This document shows, in pieces, positions 1 to 8,663 of a stretch of DNA of 64,000 bases. The notes beneath the pieces are model-generated. The model searched no databases. It had not been told where the DNA came from and saw nothing but the letters and a program-made list of their open reading frames with translations. The position numbers and the translations under genes were made by a program. This stretch comes from Mesorhizobium comanense (GTDB lineage Bacteria; Pseudomonadota; Alphaproteobacteria; Rhizobiales; Rhizobiaceae), in contig NZ_SCNN01000012.1 in the NCBI RefSeq assembly GCF_005503535.1, positions 124,001 through 188,000 on the forward strand, read 5' to 3'. How positions within the stretch are numbered: position 1 is the stretch's first letter; the number at the start of each line of letters is the position of its first letter.

Positions 1-71
1 CAGCTTGAAGTGCGCCAGGTCCGAAAGGATCCATGCGCACAGTTTCGGGCGACACGCATCAGGAGAAGATC

Positions 72-701
72 ATGAAGGGCGTCACCGTCGTCGACCATCC
101 GCTTGTCCAGCACAAGCTGACCATCATGCGCAAGAAGGAGACGTCGACGGCCGGCTTCCGGCGCCTGCTGCGCGAGATATCGCTGCTGCTCGGCTATGAG
201 GTCACGCGCAACCTGGAACTGACCACCACCACCATCGAAACGCCGATCGAGGAGATGGAAGCGCCGACGCTGGAGGGCAAGAAGCTGGTCTTCGCTTCGG
301 TGCTGCGCGCCGGCAACGGCCTGCTCGAGGGCCTGCTCGACCTGGTGCCGGCGGCGCGTGTCGCCCATATCGGCCTCTACCGCGACCATGAGACGCTGGA
401 GGCGGTCGAGTATTTCTTCAAGGCGCCGAGCGATCTCGCCGACCGCCTGATCATCGTCGTCGATCCGATGCTGGCGACGGCCAATTCGGCGATCGCGGCG
501 ATCGACAAGCTCAAGGGGCGCGGCGCCACCAACATCCGGTTCCTGTGCCTGCTGGCGGCGCCCGAGGGCATCGAGCGCTTCACCAAGGCGCATCCCGACG
601 TGCCGGTGTTCACGGCGTCCATCGACCGCCAGCTCAACGAGAAGGGCTACATCATGCCCGGCCTTGGCGACGCGGGCGACCGCATGTACGGGACGAAGTA
701 A
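72..701 (+). CDS. upp: Uracil phosphoribosyltransferase
   Basis: Cytosolic pyrimidine salvage enzyme converting uracil plus PRPP to UMP. The 209-residue length is normal for Upp. The N-terminus reads VxxVDHPLVQHKLTxMR, the family signature; the middle has the VLRAGNGLLEGLL loop, and VDPMLATANSA (around residue 140) is the PRPP-binding motif, with a C-terminal PGLGDAGDR motif. The ATG at 72 is chosen because AGGAGA lies 6 bases upstream; an upstream in-frame ATG at 33 has no such site and adds a non-family extension. It is close to the deoA-punA-cdd-transporter operon on the opposite strand, so this end of the window is a nucleobase/nucleoside salvage locus. Identification is near certain. Confidence 0.97.
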   Translation: MKGVTVVDHPLVQHKLTIMRKKETSTAGFRRLLREISLLLGYEVTRNLELTTTTIETPIEEMEAPTLEGKKLVFASVLRAGNGLLEGLLDLVPAARVAHIGLYRDHETLEAVEYFFKAPSDLADRLIIVVDPMLATANSAIAAIDKLKGRGATNIRFLCLLAAPEGIERFTKAHPDVPVFTASIDRQLNEKGYIMPGLGDAGDRMYGTK

Positions 702-796
702 CAGCAGGCAAAGGCGGCTGGCACGATTTACCGAATGTTTACGCAACGGCGGGGTTTTCGAACCCGTTAAAGCGGCAAACACCATGTGGCGCTAAA

Positions 797-822
797 GGAT
801 CGGCACACACAAAGGCCGATCC
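797..822 (+). promoter_or_regulatory. Hairpin covering the ribosome-binding region of the retropepsin-like gene
   Basis: GGATCGGC (797-804) and GCCGATCC (815-822) form a perfect 8-bp stem with a 10-base loop, ending one base before the ATG at 823. The only plausible ribosome-binding bases (AAAGG, 811-815) lie in the loop and at the base of the 3' arm, so folding should influence translation initiation. This is seen in sequence; any regulatory role is inference. Confidence 0.45.
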
Positions 823-1386
823 ATGCTGCGCAAACTTCTCATCCTCAGCGTTTTTGCCGGTGCATCGGCATCGATCCCGGTTGTCTACCAGTCGAACCCT
901 GAAGTCTTCGAGCACTTGCTGAAAACGGCGGTGACGGCCAAGCCCGAGGCCGACACCCAACCGCAGATCAACCTGGCCTCCGTTCCAGAAAAGCCCGCGG
1001 CGCCGTTGCCCACCGGCCGCAAGGTGGTGGTTGCCGCGGACGGGCGCGGGCATTTCTCGTCGACCTTCAAGCTCAATGGCCGGCAGATCGACGGAATGAT
1101 CGACACCGGGGCGACGCTGGTCGCCATCAACAGCTCGACGGCGCGCAGGATCGGATTGTCTTTGAATGCGTCCGATTTCAGCCGCGAGGTTAGCACCGCC
1201 AACGGCACGATCAAGGCGGCCGTGGCGATGATCGATCGTCTCCAGATCGGCAGCATCACCGTCAACGACGTCCAGGCCATGGTGCTCGACGACAGGGCCC
1301 TGCAAACCAACCTGATCGGCATGAGCTTCCTCAGCCGGCTCGGCAAATACCAGGTCGAGAACGGGACATTGCTGCTCGTCCAGTAA
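823..1386 (+). CDS. TIGR02281-type retropepsin-like aspartic protease, membrane-anchored
   Basis: Predicted clan AA aspartic protease of the single-domain bacterial retropepsin family; such proteins work as dimers, each chain giving one catalytic Asp. Residues 1-22 form a hydrophobic signal/anchor, followed by a Pro/Ala-rich linker to about residue 65, then the protease domain with the active-site motif DTGAT at 94-98. NLIGMSFLSRL near the C-terminus matches the second conserved family block. Length (187 aa) is typical. The N-terminus suggests the domain faces the periplasm. Substrate is unknown. It is convergent with deoA and separated from upp by 121 bases that hold a hairpin directly before the start codon. 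Confidence 0.85.
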   Translation: MLRKLLILSVFAGASASIPVVYQSNPEVFEHLLKTAVTAKPEADTQPQINLASVPEKPAAPLPTGRKVVVAADGRGHFSSTFKLNGRQIDGMIDTGATLVAINSSTARRIGLSLNASDFSREVSTANGTIKAAVAMIDRLQIGSITVNDVQAMVLDDRALQTNLIGMSFLSRLGKYQVENGTLLLVQ

Positions 1387-1455
1387 TTTGAGCATTTCCG
1401 GCGTTTCTAGAGCCGTTCAGCGTCTCACGGAATCCACACTTTTCCTGGAATTGCC

Positions 1456-2775
1456 CTAGCCGCGCGGCAGGATGCGCCGGATGACGGTCTTGTCCGCCGG
1501 AGGTTTCGAACCGCCGATCGCATAGGCCGAAAGCACAGTCGCGGCCGCTGCCTCGGCGTCCAGTGGCGACCGGGCGTGTATCAGCGCCAGCGCATCTCCT
1601 GCCTGTACTTCCGCCCCGATCGGCAGCAGCCTGGTGATGCCGACGGCCGGGTCGACCTTGTCGTCGGGCCGGGTGCGTCCGCCGCCCAGGCCAACCACGG
1701 CAAGGCCAATATCGCGGGTGGCGATGCCGGTGACGAAGCCGTCCGCAGGGGCCTTGACCGCGACCTCCGTCGCCGCCCGAGGCAGATATTTTTCCGGCCG
1801 CTCGACAAAATCCGTGGGGCCGCCGAGCACCGCCACCATGCGTGCGAAGGTGGCGGCGGCGCGGCCACTGGCAAGCGTTTCCGTTGCGCGCCGCATGCCG
1901 TCCTGGTTGGATGACACCAGGCCGGCCGACTGCAGCATTTCGGCGGCCAGCGCCAGCGTCACATCTTCCAGCCGCCGGTCGCGCAGGCGGCCGGTCAGGA
2001 AATCGACGGCGTTGCGCACCTCGACGGCATTGCCGGCGGCGGATGCCAGCGGTTCACTCATGCCGGTGATCAGCGCCGAGACCTTCAGTCCCGCACCGCT
2101 CGCGACCTCGACCAGGCTGTTGGCGAGCGCGGTCGCGTCACGCGACTTCTCCATGAAGGCGCCATTGCCGACCTTGACGTCCAGCACAAGCGACTGGAGG
2201 CCCGCCGCGAGTTTCTTGGACAGGATCGAGGCGGTGATCAGCGGCACCGATTCCACGGTTCCGGTCACATCGCGAATGCCATAGAGCCGGCGGTCGGCCG
2301 GCGCCAGATCGGCGGTCTGGCCGATGATGGCGCAGCCGGTTTCCAGCACCGCCTTGCGGAACAGGGCGATGTCGGGCTGGCTGGCATAGCCTGGTATGGC
2401 GTCCATCTTGTCCAGCGTGCCGCCCGTGTGGCCAAGGCCACGGCCCGAGATCATCGGCACGTAGGCGCCACAGGCGGCGACGATCGGGGCCAGCATCAGC
2501 GAGACATTGTCGCCGACGCCGCCCGTCGAATGCTTGTCGGTGACCGGACCCGGCAAATCCGACCAGTCGAGCACGTCGCCGGAATCGCGCATGGCCAGCG
2601 TCATCGCCACGGCCTCGTCGCGGTTCATGCCGTTGAAGAACACCGCCATGGCGAAAGCCGCGACCTGGCCATCGGTGACGGCACCCGACGTCACGCCCTC
2701 GATGAAGGCCGCGATTTCAAAAGCAGGCAGCCTCTGGCCGTCGCGCTTGTGGCGGATGATCTCCTGGGGAAGCAT
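1456..2775 (-). CDS. deoA: Thymidine phosphorylase
   Basis: Phosphorolysis of thymidine/deoxyuridine to the base and 2-deoxyribose-1-phosphate. The 439-aa chain begins MLPQEIIRHKRDG, as in DeoA, and carries the phosphate-binding KHSTGGVGD motif near residue 84 followed by GRGLGHTGGTLDK and the C-terminal pyrimidine-nucleoside phosphorylase domain. The reading frame stays open upstream into punA, but the ATG at 2775 is the family start, and it overlaps the punA TGA by one base (TGATG), which indicates translational coupling. It is the last gene of the minus-strand operon transporter-cdd-punA-deoA, so imported nucleosides are broken down by neighbouring gene products. Confidence 0.95.
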   Translation of the reverse strand: MLPQEIIRHKRDGQRLPAFEIAAFIEGVTSGAVTDGQVAAFAMAVFFNGMNRDEAVAMTLAMRDSGDVLDWSDLPGPVTDKHSTGGVGDNVSLMLAPIVAACGAYVPMISGRGLGHTGGTLDKMDAIPGYASQPDIALFRKAVLETGCAIIGQTADLAPADRRLYGIRDVTGTVESVPLITASILSKKLAAGLQSLVLDVKVGNGAFMEKSRDATALANSLVEVASGAGLKVSALITGMSEPLASAAGNAVEVRNAVDFLTGRLRDRRLEDVTLALAAEMLQSAGLVSSNQDGMRRATETLASGRAAATFARMVAVLGGPTDFVERPEKYLPRAATEVAVKAPADGFVTGIATRDIGLAVVGLGGGRTRPDDKVDPAVGITRLLPIGAEVQAGDALALIHARSPLDAEAAAATVLSAYAIGGSKPPADKTVIRRILPRG

Positions 2776-3584
2776 CAGCTTTCCAGCAGCTTGTCGCGGA
2801 ACACATGCTGCAGGACGGTCGCCAGCCGTGAACCACCCACCGGCGCCATGTCCTTGGTCTCCTGGTGCGAAAGCTCGGCTCCGGTCATGCCGGCCGCCAG
2901 ATTGGTGATGACCGAGCAGGCGGCGACGCGCAGGCCGAGGAAACGGGCCAGGATGACTTCCGGCACGGTCGACATGCCGACGGCATTGGCACCCATGATG
3001 CGCGCCATCCGGATTTCGGCCGGCGTCTCGAAACACGGGCCGGAAAACCACATGTAGACGCCCTTGTGCAGCGCCGTGCCGGTCGCCTTGGCGGCGCGCT
3101 CGATCGCCTGGCGGATGCCGGCGTCATAGGCTTCGGTCAGGCCGACGAAGCGCCGGTCGCTAGGCTCACCGATCAGCGGATTGGTGCCGGAAAAATTGAT
3201 GTGGTCCGTGATCAGCATCACCGAGCCCGGCGGCATCTCGGGATCGACCGAACCTGCGGCATTGGTGAGGATCAGCTTGGTGATGCCGATGCCGGCAAGC
3301 ACTTCCAGCACCGGGCGCATGGCGGCCGCGTCACCATGCTCATAGTAATGGGCGCGGCCAGACAGCATCAGAACCGGCGTGCCGGAAAACAGGCCGGCCA
3401 CCACCTCGCCGGCATGGCCGCTGACGCCGCTGCTCGGGAAACCAGGCAGGTCGGCATAGGAGACACGGACGGGATTCTCGATCCGGTCGACCAGGCCGCC
3501 GAGCCCTGATCCCAGCACCATCGCGGTCGACGGCGCCAGGCCGTCCAGCCTTTCGATCAGATGGTCAACGGTCTTTTCCGTCAT
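2775..3584 (-). CDS. punA: Purine-nucleoside phosphorylase (trimeric PNP/MTAP family)
   Basis: Splits purine (deoxy)nucleosides with phosphate into base and (deoxy)ribose-1-phosphate. 269 aa, as usual for the trimeric low-molecular-mass class. Visible motifs are VLGSGLGGL (phosphate loop, about residue 24), SGRAHYYEHGD (about 77), TNAAGSVDPEMPPGSVMLITDHIN (about 108 onward) and GMSTVPEVILA (about 205), all typical of PNP. It sits between cdd (12 bases upstream) and deoA (1-base overlap). Together these enzymes handle both purine and pyrimidine nucleosides delivered by the ABC transporter encoded upstream in the same direction. Confidence 0.95.
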   Translation of the reverse strand: MTEKTVDHLIERLDGLAPSTAMVLGSGLGGLVDRIENPVRVSYADLPGFPSSGVSGHAGEVVAGLFSGTPVLMLSGRAHYYEHGDAAAMRPVLEVLAGIGITKLILTNAAGSVDPEMPPGSVMLITDHINFSGTNPLIGEPSDRRFVGLTEAYDAGIRQAIERAAKATGTALHKGVYMWFSGPCFETPAEIRMARIMGANAVGMSTVPEVILARFLGLRVAACSVITNLAAGMTGAELSHQETKDMAPVGGSRLATVLQHVFRDKLLES

Positions 3585-3596
3585 TTCAGCTGCTCT

Positions 3597-3989
3597 CTAT
3601 TTGAGAATGTCGCCACGGAACCCGTAGGGCAGCATATCGCCCATTGTCACGGTCTCGGCGACTCCGGTGTTGTCGCAGAGATAGAGTTTTGTGTCGGGGC
3701 GGCAGAATTCGGCCAGGCGCTGGCGGCAACCGCCGCAGGGCGAACATTTGGCCATGCGTTCGGCAAGGACCGCGATCTCCACGATCCGGCCGCCGCCGCC
3801 CATGATGTAGTGGCCAAGCGCTGTCGTTTCAGCGCACCAGCCTTCGGGGTAAGAAGCGACCTCGATGTTGGCGCCGGTGAAGACGCGTCCGTCCTCGGTG
3901 CGCAAAGCGGCGCCGACCGGAAACTTCGAATAGGGCGCATAGGCCTTGGCCATGGCAGCCTTGGCGGCTTCGAACAGATCATGCGACAT
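3597..3989 (-). CDS. cdd: Cytidine deaminase
   Basis: Hydrolytic deamination of cytidine/deoxycytidine to uridine/deoxyuridine. The 130-aa length and metal ligands match the small homotetrameric class: a CAE motif (Cys zinc ligand plus catalytic Glu, in GWCAETTAL, about residue 52) and PCGGCRQRL (about 85) with the other two Cys ligands. The N-terminal APYSKFPVGAAL block is the substrate-binding signature. It is followed by punA and deoA and preceded by the ABC permease gene with a 63-base gap containing a small CCGGC/GCCGG hairpin. Products feed uridine and uracil salvage (upp is nearby). Confidence 0.95.
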   Translation of the reverse strand: MSHDLFEAAKAAMAKAYAPYSKFPVGAALRTEDGRVFTGANIEVASYPEGWCAETTALGHYIMGGGGRIVEIAVLAERMAKCSPCGGCRQRLAEFCRPDTKLYLCDNTGVAETVTMGDMLPYGFRGDILK

Positions 3990-4052
3990 TCAGCAGTTCT
4001 CTCCGATGATCATGTCCAAAACCCGGCGCTCGGTAGTGCCGGATCGAGCATG

Positions 4053-5123
4053 TCAGCGTTCCTTGACATAGGGCACGCCGCCGGCGCGCGGCGGGATCGC
4101 CTTGCCGATGAAACCGGCGAGCAGGATGACGGTGAGCACATAGGGCAGGGCCTGCATGAACTGCGCCGGCACCTTGCCGATGACGGGCAGCGGCGAGCCC
4201 TGCAGGCGGATCGAGGCGGCGTCGAGGAAGCCGAACAGCAGGCAGGCGAACATGGCGTTGACCGGTTTCCATTTGGCGAAGATCAGCGCCGCCAGCGCGA
4301 TATAGCCCTTGCCAGCGGTCATGTCCTTCACGAAGCCGCCATTCTGCACCATCGACAGATAGGCGCCGGCGACGCCGGTCAGGATGCCGGTGCAGATCAG
4401 CGCGCGATAGCGCAGCCAGGTGACGGAAATGCCGGCGGTGTCGACGGCGGCCGGATTTTCGCCGACCGCGCGCAGCCGGAGGCCGAAGCGGGTGCGAAAC
4501 AGCACCCACCAGGTGAACGGCACCATGGCGAAGGCGAAGTAGACGAGGACGGAATGACCCAGCACGAGCTCAGCGAATATCGGGCCGAAGCCGGGAATCC
4601 TTGCAAGGGCATCGAACAGCAGCGCCGGAAGATAGAGGATGAGCCCGCGTATCGAGACCAGCAGATCGGCGACGCTTGCGGTGCTGAAACTGTAGGTGGC
4701 AAGGAAGTTCGAGATCACGTCCGCCGTTATCGACTCGAACCTTTCGCCCGGCTGCAGTGCCGGCGTGCGCCCGCCCTGCTGGAACCAGGCCTGGCCGAGG
4801 ATGATGGTGGAGCCGGCGGCGATGAAGTTGATGGCGACGCCGGAGACGATCTGGTTGCCGCGATGGGTGATCGAAGCAAAGCCGTGCACCATGGCGAAGG
4901 CGACCGAGATCAGGATGGCCATACCGAGGCCGATGAAGGCGGAATGGAAGACCGAGGCCGCGGCCGCGCCGGCAAAGGCGCCGACCAGCATCTTGCCTTC
5001 GAGACCGATGTCGAAGATGCCGGAGCGCTCGGAATAGAGCCCGGCAAGGCAGGCGAGCAGGAGCGGCACCGAGAGGCGGATGGTGGAGTCCAGGACCTGG
5101 ACGATGGCATTGAGGGTATCCAT
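4053..5123 (-). CDS. Nucleoside ABC transporter permease 2 (BMP-type, NupQ/YufQ-like)
   Basis: Inner-membrane permease of the branched-chain/simple-sugar permease superfamily (356 aa). It has 8-10 hydrophobic segments, an N-terminal block ending GLYSERSGIFDIGLEGKML, typical of the second permease in BMP-type nucleoside importers, and the coupling stretch RAVGENPAAVDTAGI that contacts the ATPase. It starts one base after the stop of the first permease, within a tight operon. Substrate assignment to nucleosides comes from the downstream cdd-punA-deoA genes and the BMP-family binding protein at 8664-9653. A large minus-strand ORF at 3979-4509 is only an alternative frame of this gene. Confidence 0.9.
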   Translation of the reverse strand: MDTLNAIVQVLDSTIRLSVPLLLACLAGLYSERSGIFDIGLEGKMLVGAFAGAAAASVFHSAFIGLGMAILISVAFAMVHGFASITHRGNQIVSGVAINFIAAGSTIILGQAWFQQGGRTPALQPGERFESITADVISNFLATYSFSTASVADLLVSIRGLILYLPALLFDALARIPGFGPIFAELVLGHSVLVYFAFAMVPFTWWVLFRTRFGLRLRAVGENPAAVDTAGISVTWLRYRALICTGILTGVAGAYLSMVQNGGFVKDMTAGKGYIALAALIFAKWKPVNAMFACLLFGFLDAASIRLQGSPLPVIGKVPAQFMQALPYVLTVILLAGFIGKAIPPRAGGVPYVKER

Positions 5124-5124
5124 C

Positions 5125-6264
5125 TCAGGCGCCCTTTCCCTTGACCGCTTCCATGCCGACGGACCTTGGACTGAAGGAGGCGAACAGCGCCTGGATGTAA
5201 GGCCTGAACATGTGTTCGAGCGCGCCCGCGAACAGGATGACCAATCCTTGAATGATGACGATCATGTCGCGGCTGATCGCCGGCATCTCGAAGGCGAGTT
5301 CGGCGCCGCCCTGGTAGAGCATCCCGAACAGGATCGCCGCCAGCACGATGCCGACAGGGTGCAAACGACCCATCAGGGCCACGGCGATGCCGACGAAGCC
5401 GGCGCCCGAGACAAAGTCGATCGCCACATTGTGCTGGTCGCCCATGACCGGGTTGAGCGCCATCATGCCGGCGAGAGCACCCGATATCATCATCGCGGTG
5501 ATGATGATGCGGGTTTCGGAAATGCCAGCATAGCGCGCCGCCTTCGGGCTGTGGCCATAGGTGCGCATCTCGTAGCCGAGCCTGGTGCGCCAGATCAGCA
5601 GCCAGACCAGGAATGCCATGACCAGCGCCAGCAGGAAGGTGATGTTGAGCGGCGCCGAACGGATCTTGGCACCGAACAGTTCCAGTATCCAGTTGAGCTT
5701 CGGCAATTCCGCGCCGGCGAGAAAGTTGCGGGTCTGCGGCGCCTGCGAGGCCGCGGGCTTCAACGGGCCGACCAGCAGGTAGACCATGAGCGAGGCGGCG
5801 ATGAAGTTGAACATGATGGTGGTGATGACGATGTGCGAGCCGCGCCTGGCCTGGAGATAGGCCGGGATGAGCGCCCAAAGCGCGCCAACCGCCGCCGCCG
5901 CGACGATGGCCAGCGGAAAGTTGACCCACCAGGGCAGCACGCTGTCGAAGGACAGGCAGACGATGGCGATGCCTAGGCCGGCAATATAGGCCTGTCCCTC
6001 CGTGCCGATGTTGAACAGGCCGCAATGCGCGGCCACCGCCACGGAAAGACCGGTGAAGATGAAAGTGGTGGCATAGAACAGCGTGAAGGCGATGCCGGTG
6101 CCCTTGCCGAAGGCGCCCTCGACCAGGATGACGGCGGCGCGCAGCGGGTTTTCGCCCACCAGCATCACGACGAAGCCGGCAACGATGAAGGCCACGGACA
6201 GATTGATCAGCGGGATCAGCCCATAGTCGGCCCAGGCCGGCAGTTTGGCGTATGGGGTGCTCAT
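5125..6264 (-). CDS. Nucleoside ABC transporter permease 1 (BMP-type, NupP/YufP-like)
   Basis: Second transmembrane subunit (379 aa) of the same importer. Features are an N-terminal membrane segment with VMLVGENPLRAAVILVEGAF, the CGLFNIGTEGQAYIAGLG block corresponding to LEGKM in the partner permease, and the cytoplasmic coupling stretch YGHSPKAARYAGISETR. It overlaps the ATPase gene by four bases (ATGA type) and is followed by the other permease after one base, so the three transport genes form a strict cotranscribed and coupled unit. Larger N-terminal domain than its partner, as usual in this family. Confidence 0.9.
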   Translation of the reverse strand: MSTPYAKLPAWADYGLIPLINLSVAFIVAGFVVMLVGENPLRAAVILVEGAFGKGTGIAFTLFYATTFIFTGLSVAVAAHCGLFNIGTEGQAYIAGLGIAIVCLSFDSVLPWWVNFPLAIVAAAAVGALWALIPAYLQARRGSHIVITTIMFNFIAASLMVYLLVGPLKPAASQAPQTRNFLAGAELPKLNWILELFGAKIRSAPLNITFLLALVMAFLVWLLIWRTRLGYEMRTYGHSPKAARYAGISETRIIITAMMISGALAGMMALNPVMGDQHNVAIDFVSGAGFVGIAVALMGRLHPVGIVLAAILFGMLYQGGAELAFEMPAISRDMIVIIQGLVILFAGALEHMFRPYIQALFASFSPRSVGMEAVKGKGA

Positions 6265-7790
6265 GCCGCGGCCTCCTGCTCGATGCCGGCCATCAGCAGG
6301 CCAAGCTCGCCTTCGGTCGCGTCCGGGCCGCGCTCACCGACAATGCGGCCGGCGAACATCACCAGGATGCGGTCGGAGAGCGAACGGATCTCGTCGAGCT
6401 CGACCGACACGACAAGCACGGCCTTGCCCTGGTCGCGCATGGCGATCAGGCGCTTGTGGATGAATTCGATGGCGCCCACGTCGACGCCGCGCGTCGGCTG
6501 GCCGACGATGAGCACGCCGGGGTCCTGTTCGATTTCGCGGGCCAGCACGATCTTCTGCTGGTTGCCGCCGGAGAAATTGGCGGTCTTGAGCCGCGGATTG
6601 CCGGGGCGGATGTCGTATTTCTCGATCTTGTCCGTGGCATCGGCCATGATGGCATCGATGTTGAGGAATGGGCCTTTGAGATAACGCGGGTCGTCATGAT
6701 AGCCGAGGATCGAGTTCTCGTTCTCCTCGAAGGCCAGCACCAGCCCGACATGGTGACGGTCCTCCGGCACATGCGCCAGCCCGCGGTCGCGCAACTCACC
6801 GGGGTCGGCGGCGCCTGTCAGGTCGATCGGCTTGCCGTCGAGCATGACCGAGCCGGAGACGGCACGCCTGATGCCCGATATCGCCTCGAGCAGTTCCGAC
6901 TGGCCGTTGCCGGCGACGCCGGCGATGCCGACGATCTCGCCGGCACGCAGATCGAACGAAATATCGTCGACCATGGTGACGCCACGGGAATCCTTCACCG
7001 TCAGGTTCTTCACCGCAAGCTTGACCGCACCAGCCGCCGCCTCGCCCTTCTCGACCCTTAGAAGCACGCGGCGCCCGACCATCAGTTCGGCCAGTTCCTC
7101 GACGGTGGTCTTGCTGGTCTCGCGGGTCGCCACCATCGTGCCCTGGCGCATCACCGACACGGTATCGGTGATGGCCATGATCTCGCGCAGCTTGTGGGTG
7201 ATCAGCACCACCGTCTTTCCCTGCTCCTTCAACTGCCTGAGGATGCGGAACAGGTGGTCGGCCTCGGCCGGCGTCAGAACGCCCGTCGGCTCGTCGAGGA
7301 TGAGAATCTCGGCGCCGCGATAGAGCGCCTTGAGGATTTCGACACGCTGCTGCAGGCCGACCGGCAGCTCCTCGATGATCGCGTCGGGATCGACCTCCAG
7401 CCCGTACTCGCGCTCCAGGCGGTCGAGTTCGGAACGCGCCTTGGCGATGCTGCTCTTCAAGAGCGCGTTGGTCTCGGCGCCGAGGATGATGTTTTCCAGC
7501 ACCGTGAAGTTGTCGACCAGCATGAAATGCTGATGCACCATGCCGATGCCGAGCGCGATCGCATCGTTGGATGTCTTGATCGATGCCGGCTTGCCGCCAA
7601 CGCGGATTTCGCCGCTGTCGGCCTGGTAGAAGCCGTAGAGGATCGACATCAGCGTCGACTTGCCGGCGCCGTTCTCGCCGACGATGCCATGGATGGTGCC
7701 GCGCGCGATTTCGAGGTTGATGTCGCGGTTGGCGCGGACGGCGCCAAAACTCTTGTTGATGCCGACCAGTTCGATTGCGGCTTGCGCCAT
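6261..7790 (-). CDS. Nucleoside/simple-sugar ABC transporter ATP-binding protein (tandem ATPase)
   Basis: 509-aa protein with two fused ABC domains. The first has Walker A GENGAGKST (about residue 39), signature ELPVGLQQRVEILKAL and Walker B ILILDEPTGVL; the second has a degenerate Walker A (GVAGNGQSELL), signature FSGGNQQKIVLAREI and GVDVGAIEF. This arrangement, with an active first and a modified second site, is typical of monosaccharide/nucleoside type importers. First gene of the minus-strand operon running to deoA; its cognate binding protein is encoded further upstream on the same strand but beyond two plus-strand genes, implying a separate promoter in 7791-7988. Confidence 0.92.
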   Translation of the reverse strand: MAQAAIELVGINKSFGAVRANRDINLEIARGTIHGIVGENGAGKSTLMSILYGFYQADSGEIRVGGKPASIKTSNDAIALGIGMVHQHFMLVDNFTVLENIILGAETNALLKSSIAKARSELDRLEREYGLEVDPDAIIEELPVGLQQRVEILKALYRGAEILILDEPTGVLTPAEADHLFRILRQLKEQGKTVVLITHKLREIMAITDTVSVMRQGTMVATRETSKTTVEELAELMVGRRVLLRVEKGEAAAGAVKLAVKNLTVKDSRGVTMVDDISFDLRAGEIVGIAGVAGNGQSELLEAISGIRRAVSGSVMLDGKPIDLTGAADPGELRDRGLAHVPEDRHHVGLVLAFEENENSILGYHDDPRYLKGPFLNIDAIMADATDKIEKYDIRPGNPRLKTANFSGGNQQKIVLAREIEQDPGVLIVGQPTRGVDVGAIEFIHKRLIAMRDQGKAVLVVSVELDEIRSLSDRILVMFAGRIVGERGPDATEGELGLLMAGIEQEAAA

Positions 7791-7988
7791 GCAGCCTGTC
7801 CCACTCTTATTTTTTTATCGCTTGGTCAAAATGCCTAGCATGACGCTCCGCCCGTGCCAATTGGCCGGAGCGGCCTTCACTCTCGGCAAATCCCGGTGTG
7901 CTTGTCAATTTCGAACGTGGCCGAAGCCTTCATATTCGCTAATATGGCCAGGCCGGATGGGTGTTCGGCACAAGACAGGGACCTTCGC

Positions 7989-8198
7989 ATGAGCATGCCC
8001 GCCGACCGGTTGACGACGCTGGAAATCCGCGCCGCGGAGCAGGAAAAGACCATTGAGGAGCTGTCCGGCCAGATCGCCGAACAGTGGACGGTGATCGAGC
8101 GCATGCAGCGCAAGCTCGACGCGCTGACCGACCGTTTCCTGGCGCTGGAAGAGCAGGCGGCGTCAGACGTGCCGGTGACCAAGCCGCCGCATTGGTGA
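7989..8198 (+). CDS. slyX: SlyX-like protein
   Basis: Small (69 aa) predicted coiled-coil protein. Most of the chain is heptad-like (RLTTLEIRAAEQEKTIEELS onward) and it ends in the diagnostic KPPHW, equivalent to the PPHY end of E. coli SlyX. The ATG at 7989 gives the usual family length; the frame stays open upstream without a better start. Function of SlyX is not established in any organism. It precedes the anti-sigma-like gene by 12 bases, so the two are probably cotranscribed, interrupting the nucleoside transport genes that run on the other strand. Confidence 0.85.
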   Translation: MSMPADRLTTLEIRAAEQEKTIEELSGQIAEQWTVIERMQRKLDALTDRFLALEEQAASDVPVTKPPHW

Positions 8199-8210
8199 GG
8201 GAAGGGTGCC

Positions 8211-8609
8211 ATGGCCAGTGAAAGCGATCGTATTGCTCGGGCCGGCGACTATGTGCTCGGCCTGATGAACGATGCCGAACGCGAGCGGGCCGAGCGCGAC
8301 CTGGAAATCGATCCCGCCTTCCGCGACGCGGTGGTGCGGCTCGCGGAACGCATGCATGTTTTCGACCGCGCCGGAAAGCCGGCCGGCCTGCCCGACGAAC
8401 ACTGGAAGCTGGTCACGCAGCGCCTTGGGGAATTGCCGCAGATGCGCAGCGTTGGTCTGGAGGATGCCCGACCAGCGCCCGCTATCCGGAGCCTGTCCCG
8501 GCGGCCGCATGTCGTCGGCCTGCATGCACTTGGCGGCCGACGGGGATTTGCCATCGCCCTCGGGCTGATCATTGCCTTTGCGCTGGGCTATCTCACGGCA
8601 CGGTTGTAG
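8211..8609 (+). CDS. Anti-sigma-factor-like single-pass membrane protein (RskA-type N-terminus), orphan
   Basis: 132 aa. Residues 5-55 read IARAGDYVLGLMNDAERERAE and onward, matching the small helical anti-sigma domain of RskA/ChrR-type proteins (xxAGEYVLGLLxxxERAxxE). Residues 105-132 contain one transmembrane segment (GFAIALGLIIAFALGYLTARL), so the predicted topology is cytoplasmic sigma-binding domain and membrane anchor with almost no periplasmic sensor domain. No His/Cys zinc motif is visible. No ECF sigma factor gene is adjacent, which is unusual. It lies 12 bases after slyX and ends in front of a terminator hairpin shared with the opposite strand. Function is therefore inferred from domain resemblance only. 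Confidence 0.6.
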   Translation: MASESDRIARAGDYVLGLMNDAERERAERDLEIDPAFRDAVVRLAERMHVFDRAGKPAGLPDEHWKLVTQRLGELPQMRSVGLEDARPAPAIRSLSRRPHVVGLHALGGRRGFAIALGLIIAFALGYLTARL

Positions 8610-8610
8610 C

Positions 8611-8644
8611 TCAAAGCAAAACCGCCGGGCTTTCGCCCGGCGGT
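8611..8644 (-). terminator. Rho-independent terminator of the BMP binding-protein gene (possibly bidirectional)
   Basis: ACCGCCGGGC (8621-8630) pairs perfectly with GCCCGGCGGT (8635-8644) around a TTTC loop. On the minus strand the stem is followed by TTTGCTTTGA, a U-rich tail, 20 bases after the stop codon at 8664. It also lies just after the plus-strand stop at 8609, so it may serve both convergent transcripts. Confidence 0.85.
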
Positions 8645-8663
8645 TCGCAAATGGTGTTGCCGA

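Noticed and set aside
1..71. Possible 3' end of a gene ending just at the upp start (TGA at 73-75 in frame 1)
   Set aside because: Only about 24 codons are visible and they match no family I can name, so no feature is claimed.
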